Below are positions 7,187-10,680 of a stretch of 10,680 bases of DNA, piece after piece. The position numbers and the translations under genes are program-made. How positions within the stretch are numbered: position 1 is the first letter of the stretch; each line of letters opens with the position of its first letter. Under the pieces are notes generated by a model. That model saw nothing but the letters and a program-made list of their open reading frames with translations. It searched no databases and was not told where the DNA came from. The DNA comes from UBA2979 sp963694535 (GTDB taxonomy: Bacteria > Chloroflexota > Dehalococcoidia > UBA2979), in assembly GCA_963694535.1 (NCBI GenBank), contig CAVODE010000060.1, positions 1 to 10,680 of the forward strand, written 5' to 3'.

Positions 7187-8992
7187 TTACTCACCCACCT
7201 TTCGGGCTTGCGATACGGATGCATCTTCCTGATCCTTCAGCTCAAGATCATAAATTTCTCGATAAAATCCATTTGCTGCAAGCAGTTCGTCATGCTTCCC
7301 GCTTTCGACAATTCGACCCTCACGCATAACAAGAATTTGGTCCGCCTCACGAACAGTTCTCAAGCGTTGAGCAATAATGAAGGTTGTTCGCCCGGCCATG
7401 AGAGTTCGTAAGGCCTCTTGAATTAAATACTCTGTGCGCATGTCAACCGCAGCTGTCGAATCATCAAACACAAGAATTCGAGGGTCTAACAATAACGTTC
7501 GAGCTATAGCCACGCGTTGACGCTGACCGCCAGATAAGGTTGAGCCTCGTTCACCAACCCATGTGTCATAGCCATCAGGCTGCGACATGATGTAGTCATG
7601 TAATCGAGCTGCTTGAGCCGCGGCAATAATTTCATCATCAGTTGCATCTGGCTTGCCGTACGCCAAGTTTTCCCGAATTGTCGCAGAAAAAAGAAATACG
7701 TCCTGTTGAACCAAACCAACGGTCTGTCTCAAGCTATTTAACGTCACATCACGTACATCTTCACCATCAATCAGTACTCGACCCTGAGTTGTGTCATAAA
7801 AGCGAGGGAGTAGATGCACGATGCTCGTTTTACCTGATCCGGTAGGTCCCAACAATGCAACCGTTTGCCCTGGTTTTGCATGAATATTAATATCTTCCAA
7901 AACAGCTCTGCCATACTCGTACTCAAACGAGACTCCCTCGAAAATGACTTCCCCCGTACCCGGTCTAATAGCGGTAGCATCGGCACCATCTTCAACCGGT
8001 GATACCTGATCTAACAGTTCGAATAAGCGTTGGCCACAGGAGAATGCTCGGGCTACAATATTCACAACAAAACCAAGTGCCCGCACCGGTACTTGCAACA
8101 AAACCAGATATATCTGGAACATAATCAGATCTCCAGGAAGTAACCTATCTGCCTGTATCTCTTTGATTCCAACCCAAAACACCAGCGCCACAGCGACTAA
8201 CCATGCGCCCTGCAAAAAAGGCTCATTAAATGCCATGTATTTTGTGGTGCGATATGACTCAACATACAACTTGTCAACCTTTTCATCGAATTTACTTTGT
8301 TCAAATTCTTGGCGAGAGAAAGCCTTAACTACCCGCTGGCCAACCAAATTTTCTTGCAAAACAGTTCCCAGTTGGCCTTGCATTTGCACAATTCCCAGCC
8401 AAATGGGTCTCATACGAAGCGACATAACTGCCGCATATATTCCTATGATTGGAACAAGCGCAAGCACTACGAGACCGACTCGTATGTTTTCCAACGCGAT
8501 CATTCCAACAGACAAAATAATTAGAAGAGCTATAAACACCAGCCTTGTAACGCCCATCTGCACGAACATTCGAATTCCTTCGATGTCCTGAGTGGCACGC
8601 TGCATGATCTCCCCTACTTGAGATTTATCGTGAAATCCAAAAGAGAGTTGCTGAAGGTGATCATAAAGCGTATTTCTCAGATCGTAAGCAATTCGCTGTG
8701 ACAAGGACTCACCCAGATAAGCTTGCCCATATGCCAAAGCTCCACGCGCAACTGCTGTCACGAACAATAAGCCACACATCATCGAAAGAATGCCCCACGA
8801 CGCAGCCTTAGTATTGATCTCTCCGTCTATTCGAAGTCCTAAACCAGAGTTAATTATCCAACCAATTAAATACGGCAGAGTTGCCGTGCCAACCGCAGCG
8901 GCAATCATCACACCATTAGTCCAGTAGAAGCGTTGCTTGTGGCGGAGTGCCACTCGAATTAGTCGACCCAGTACAGGCGAATTCATAGCCAT
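7187..8992 (-). CDS. ABC exporter half-transporter, degenerate-site subunit of a heterodimer
   Basis: A 601-residue fused membrane-ATPase protein with about six transmembrane helices (28-48, 65-85, 148-168, 172-192, 261-279 and 288-310). Its nucleotide-binding domain has Walker A GPTGSGKT (382-389), Q-loop Gln430 and signature LSGGQ (486-490). Two catalytic residues are changed: Walker B reads ILVFDDS, with Asp511 for the catalytic Glu, and the switch motif reads IIAQRL, with Gln542 for the His. The same pair of changes marks the degenerate-site subunit of heterodimeric exporters such as Thermotoga TM287/TM288. The site made by this Walker A/B should bind ATP but turn it over poorly, while its intact LSGGQ completes the active site of the partner. 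It is the first gene of the minus-strand operon. MAMNS has a second ATG at 8986, and no Shine-Dalgarno is evident before either. Confidence 0.95.
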   Translation of the reverse strand: MAMNSPVLGRLIRVALRHKQRFYWTNGVMIAAAVGTATLPYLIGWIINSGLGLRIDGEINTKAASWGILSMMCGLLFVTAVARGALAYGQAYLGESLSQRIAYDLRNTLYDHLQQLSFGFHDKSQVGEIMQRATQDIEGIRMFVQMGVTRLVFIALLIILSVGMIALENIRVGLVVLALVPIIGIYAAVMSLRMRPIWLGIVQMQGQLGTVLQENLVGQRVVKAFSRQEFEQSKFDEKVDKLYVESYRTTKYMAFNEPFLQGAWLVAVALVFWVGIKEIQADRLLPGDLIMFQIYLVLLQVPVRALGFVVNIVARAFSCGQRLFELLDQVSPVEDGADATAIRPGTGEVIFEGVSFEYEYGRAVLEDINIHAKPGQTVALLGPTGSGKTSIVHLLPRFYDTTQGRVLIDGEDVRDVTLNSLRQTVGLVQQDVFLFSATIRENLAYGKPDATDDEIIAAAQAARLHDYIMSQPDGYDTWVGERGSTLSGGQRQRVAIARTLLLDPRILVFDDSTAAVDMRTEYLIQEALRTLMAGRTTFIIAQRLRTVREADQILVMREGRIVESGKHDELLAANGFYREIYDLELKDQEDASVSQARKVGE

Positions 8993-8998
8993 TACATG

Positions 8999-9004
8999 TA
9001 TATA
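8999..9004 (-). promoter_or_regulatory. Possible -10 element for the ABC exporter operon
   Basis: On the minus strand TATATA ends six bases before the ATG at 8992. No good -35 is found 16-18 bases further up, and no Shine-Dalgarno lies in between. If used, transcription would begin at or next to the start codon and give a leaderless message. The call is weak. Confidence 0.25.
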
Positions 9005-9047
9005 ACACAGCCCAACCCAAGGCGCGATTCACTAAAACATGCCAAGC

Positions 9048-9082
9048 GGGTTTATTTTGCAATTTACGCCCCCAATAAACCC
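9048..9082. repeat. Perfect 9-bp inverted repeat between sbcC and the ABC exporter operon
   Basis: GGGTTTATT (9048-9056) and AATAAACCC (9074-9082) are exact reverse complements separated by 17 bases. On the minus strand the hairpin begins four bases after the sbcC stop. No run of T follows the stem (the next bases are GCTTGG), and the loop is long, so it is a poor intrinsic terminator. It could be an mRNA 3'-end stabiliser, a protein-binding site or a pause signal. Confidence 0.6.
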
Positions 9083-9085
9083 CTT

Positions 9086-10680
9086 TCAGCCACCTCGAGA
9101 GCCACCTGTAACAAGTCGAGTATGTCCATCTTCCGGATCCCGAGCGAGCTCAATCACGTCCTCAAGCCGTTCGCGCAGCGCTGGAACATGAGAGACCAAA
9201 AGGACTAATCTATCTGAATTTTCGTTAACCAACTGTTCAATTCCAGTCATAGCCAAGTCAATATGTTCTTCGTCTAACGATCCAAATCCTTCATCAAGAA
9301 AAAAAGATTCAAGTCGGCCACCTTTACGAGAAATCATTTCTGACAAGCCTAGCGCTAACGAAAGTGATGCCAGGAAAGTTTCTCCACCAGAAAGCGTGCG
9401 CGCACTTCTCTCTTGTCCTCCGTGTGAAAAATCCAAAATGTTAAAGTCACCATCATTAGTAAACCTATAGCGATCACCAGACATCGCAGCATATTTATCA
9501 GATGCTTCACTCGCCAATTCACTTCGTTCTGCTTCGAGTAGAAAACGTACAAAGCGTGAGTCCGTAAGATCCTTGCGAAGAGTTTCGAATACCTCCGTTT
9601 CTTTTTTTGCCACATCCATATTTTGAACGACTTCAATTTGTAAATCGATCTGCTGCTGCAGCAAGCTCAACTGTCCGTTCAGATTCAATATCTTTTCCTT
9701 GGTGGACTGATGAAAAGTGTCAAATTCTTCTCTCGAAACATTCCCTGTAGAGGAGAATGCTGACGAGATTGTGAGGTCGATTTGATCATCAATTTCGGTA
9801 ATTTCTGAACGGACAGATATAAGCTCTTTACGCAAATCAGCGTCGCGCAGCTTCCATTCCTCGCGAATGTGATCTCTGAACAGTCTCAAGCCCTGACTAG
9901 TGGAGATATCCTCTGTCGAAAGTACCTTAAGGTTCATTTGGGTCGCAACTGAAGAAAGTTTATTGGACAAAATAATAAGTTGGTGGTTGATTGTTTCATC
10001 TGCTTGAAGTTGAGCTGCGAGCGCACCAAGAGTAGTTGCCAGAGCTTGATTGGCTGAATTCAAAAAAGCTTCGGATTCGATGAGCTTGTTCTCCTCGTCC
10101 ACAACAATTTTTGTCATTTCATGAAGAGACGAAGATTCTTTAAAATTTTGTTGCGCAGTAGATAAAGTTATTTGGAATTTTTTCTGAGACAACGCTACCG
10201 CACCCTGCAATTCTACAAGTTCGGCACGACTCGTCTCTTCAACCTGATTTGTTTGTGCAACAGTAGCAAGGTTAGCTCCGTGGCTAATGACCGCGCGTTG
10301 GTGCATCTCTCGAATCTCGACAAGTAATCTTTCCAATTCGCCATGCTTCTGAGTCACGGCACTTAAGTCACTACTAACATCTACTCCAACCATATTTGTG
10401 ATTTCGCCGCCACACACTGGGCAAGAATCCCCAATTCGGAGTTCACTCAAAAGTGCCCCTGCCTTGTCGTGTCTTTCAGCGTCTTTTACGTTATTCAATG
10501 AATCAACTAATTGCTTTTCAGTTGTTCCTACTTTCTCGCTAATTTGACTAAGTTGTTTTGCTGATTCCTCAGTTTTCTGCTTAGCATCGTTCACTTCAGA
10601 CGTCATCCTAAGGCACAGAATATCTTTCTCTCTCAACAGCTGACTAACCTGCTCGAGGGCTTGATCTGCCACTTTTGCGG
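9086..10680 (-). CDS. sbcC: SbcC (Rad50-like) exonuclease subunit, C-terminal part, cut by window edge
   Basis: The frame stays open to the right edge, so the N-terminal half is missing. A GTG at 10672 is internal, not a start. Numbered from that GTG, the visible part is a stretch of ascending coiled coil, the zinc hook CPVCGG with Cys84 and Cys87 (10423-10412), a long charged coiled coil (about 90-370), then the C-terminal ATPase lobe. That lobe has signature LSGGE (427-431) followed by TFLASLSLALGLSE, Walker B ESFFLDEGFGSLDEE with Asp460 and Glu461, and switch His495 in LLVSHVPALRERL. SbcC dimerises through the hook, binds ATP, and controls the SbcD nuclease, which trims DNA ends and opens hairpins during break repair. 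sbcD is expected upstream, outside the window. The Walker A motif is not visible. The stop is TGA at 9088-9086. Confidence 0.93.
   Translation of the reverse strand, partial: AKVADQALEQVSQLLREKDILCLRMTSEVNDAKQKTEESAKQLSQISEKVGTTEKQLVDSLNNVKDAERHDKAGALLSELRIGDSCPVCGGEITNMVGVDVSSDLSAVTQKHGELERLLVEIREMHQRAVISHGANLATVAQTNQVEETSRAELVELQGAVALSQKKFQITLSTAQQNFKESSSLHEMTKIVVDEENKLIESEAFLNSANQALATTLGALAAQLQADETINHQLIILSNKLSSVATQMNLKVLSTEDISTSQGLRLFRDHIREEWKLRDADLRKELISVRSEITEIDDQIDLTISSAFSSTGNVSREEFDTFHQSTKEKILNLNGQLSLLQQQIDLQIEVVQNMDVAKKETEVFETLRKDLTDSRFVRFLLEAERSELASEASDKYAAMSGDRYRFTNDGDFNILDFSHGGQERSARTLSGGETFLASLSLALGLSEMISRKGGRLESFFLDEGFGSLDEEHIDLAMTGIEQLVNENSDRLVLLVSHVPALRERLEDVIELARDPEDGHTRLVTGGSRGG

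Noticed and set aside
8163..8591. 142-codon plus-strand open frame
   Set aside because: It is antisense to a clear ABC transporter membrane domain, has no recognisable motif, and its residue make-up looks like a shadow frame.
10670..10672. GTG at 10672 as the start of sbcC
   Set aside because: The frame is open upstream to the edge, no ribosome site is seen, and SbcC needs an N-terminal Walker A lobe of several hundred residues before this point.
1..10680. CRISPR array, tRNA or rRNA, mobile element or toxin-antitoxin pair
   Set aside because: No direct-repeat array, cloverleaf-like segment, transposase motif or small paired genes were found; nearly every base is covered by housekeeping-type genes.

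Overview
The window reads as a compact stretch of bacterial chromosome, moderately AT-rich, with almost no non-coding DNA: the only gaps over 20 bases are 471-603 and 8993-9085. It shows no tRNA, rRNA, insertion sequence, phage gene or CRISPR array. The gene set (divergent acyl-CoA carboxyltransferase, thioredoxin-TPR protein, DrrAB-like ABC-2 pair, heterodimeric ABC exporter, SbcC) would suit a free-living bacterium such as an uncultured marine Chloroflexota (SAR202/Dehalococcoidia-like) or an actinobacterium-like lineage. That placement is an impression from gene content and protein style, not a test.

Layout. (1) 1-470, minus: N-terminal 156 residues of a PD-(D/E)XK (RecB/Cas4-like) nuclease, cut by the left edge. 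(2) 471-603: divergent intergenic region. (3) 604-4797, plus: a probable four-gene operon of carboxyltransferase, thioredoxin-TPR protein (CnoX/YbbN type), ABC-2 ATPase and ABC-2 permease. The ATPase and permease overlap by ATGA. (4) 4794-8992, minus: a three-gene operon, in transcription order an ABC exporter half-transporter with a degenerate ATP site, its canonical partner, and a small hotdog thioesterase. The two operons converge and their stop codons overlap by four bases. (5) 8993-9085: a gap holding a perfect 9-bp inverted repeat. (6) 9086-10680, minus: C-terminal half of SbcC (Rad50-like), cut by the right edge.

How the genes work together. The two half-transporters are almost certainly one heterodimeric exporter: the first has Asp for the catalytic Glu and Gln for the switch His, while the second is fully canonical. 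The ABC-2 ATPase and permease form a second, separate exporter. The thioredoxin-TPR protein keeps a full WCGPC site and is probably a redox-active chaperone. SbcC acts with SbcD in DNA end processing, and the left-edge nuclease may also act on DNA, but nothing links the two. I found no convincing undescribed system. The items most worth a second look are the carboxyltransferase with altered oxyanion-hole loops, the CxxC-bearing nuclease, and the asymmetric ABC exporter.
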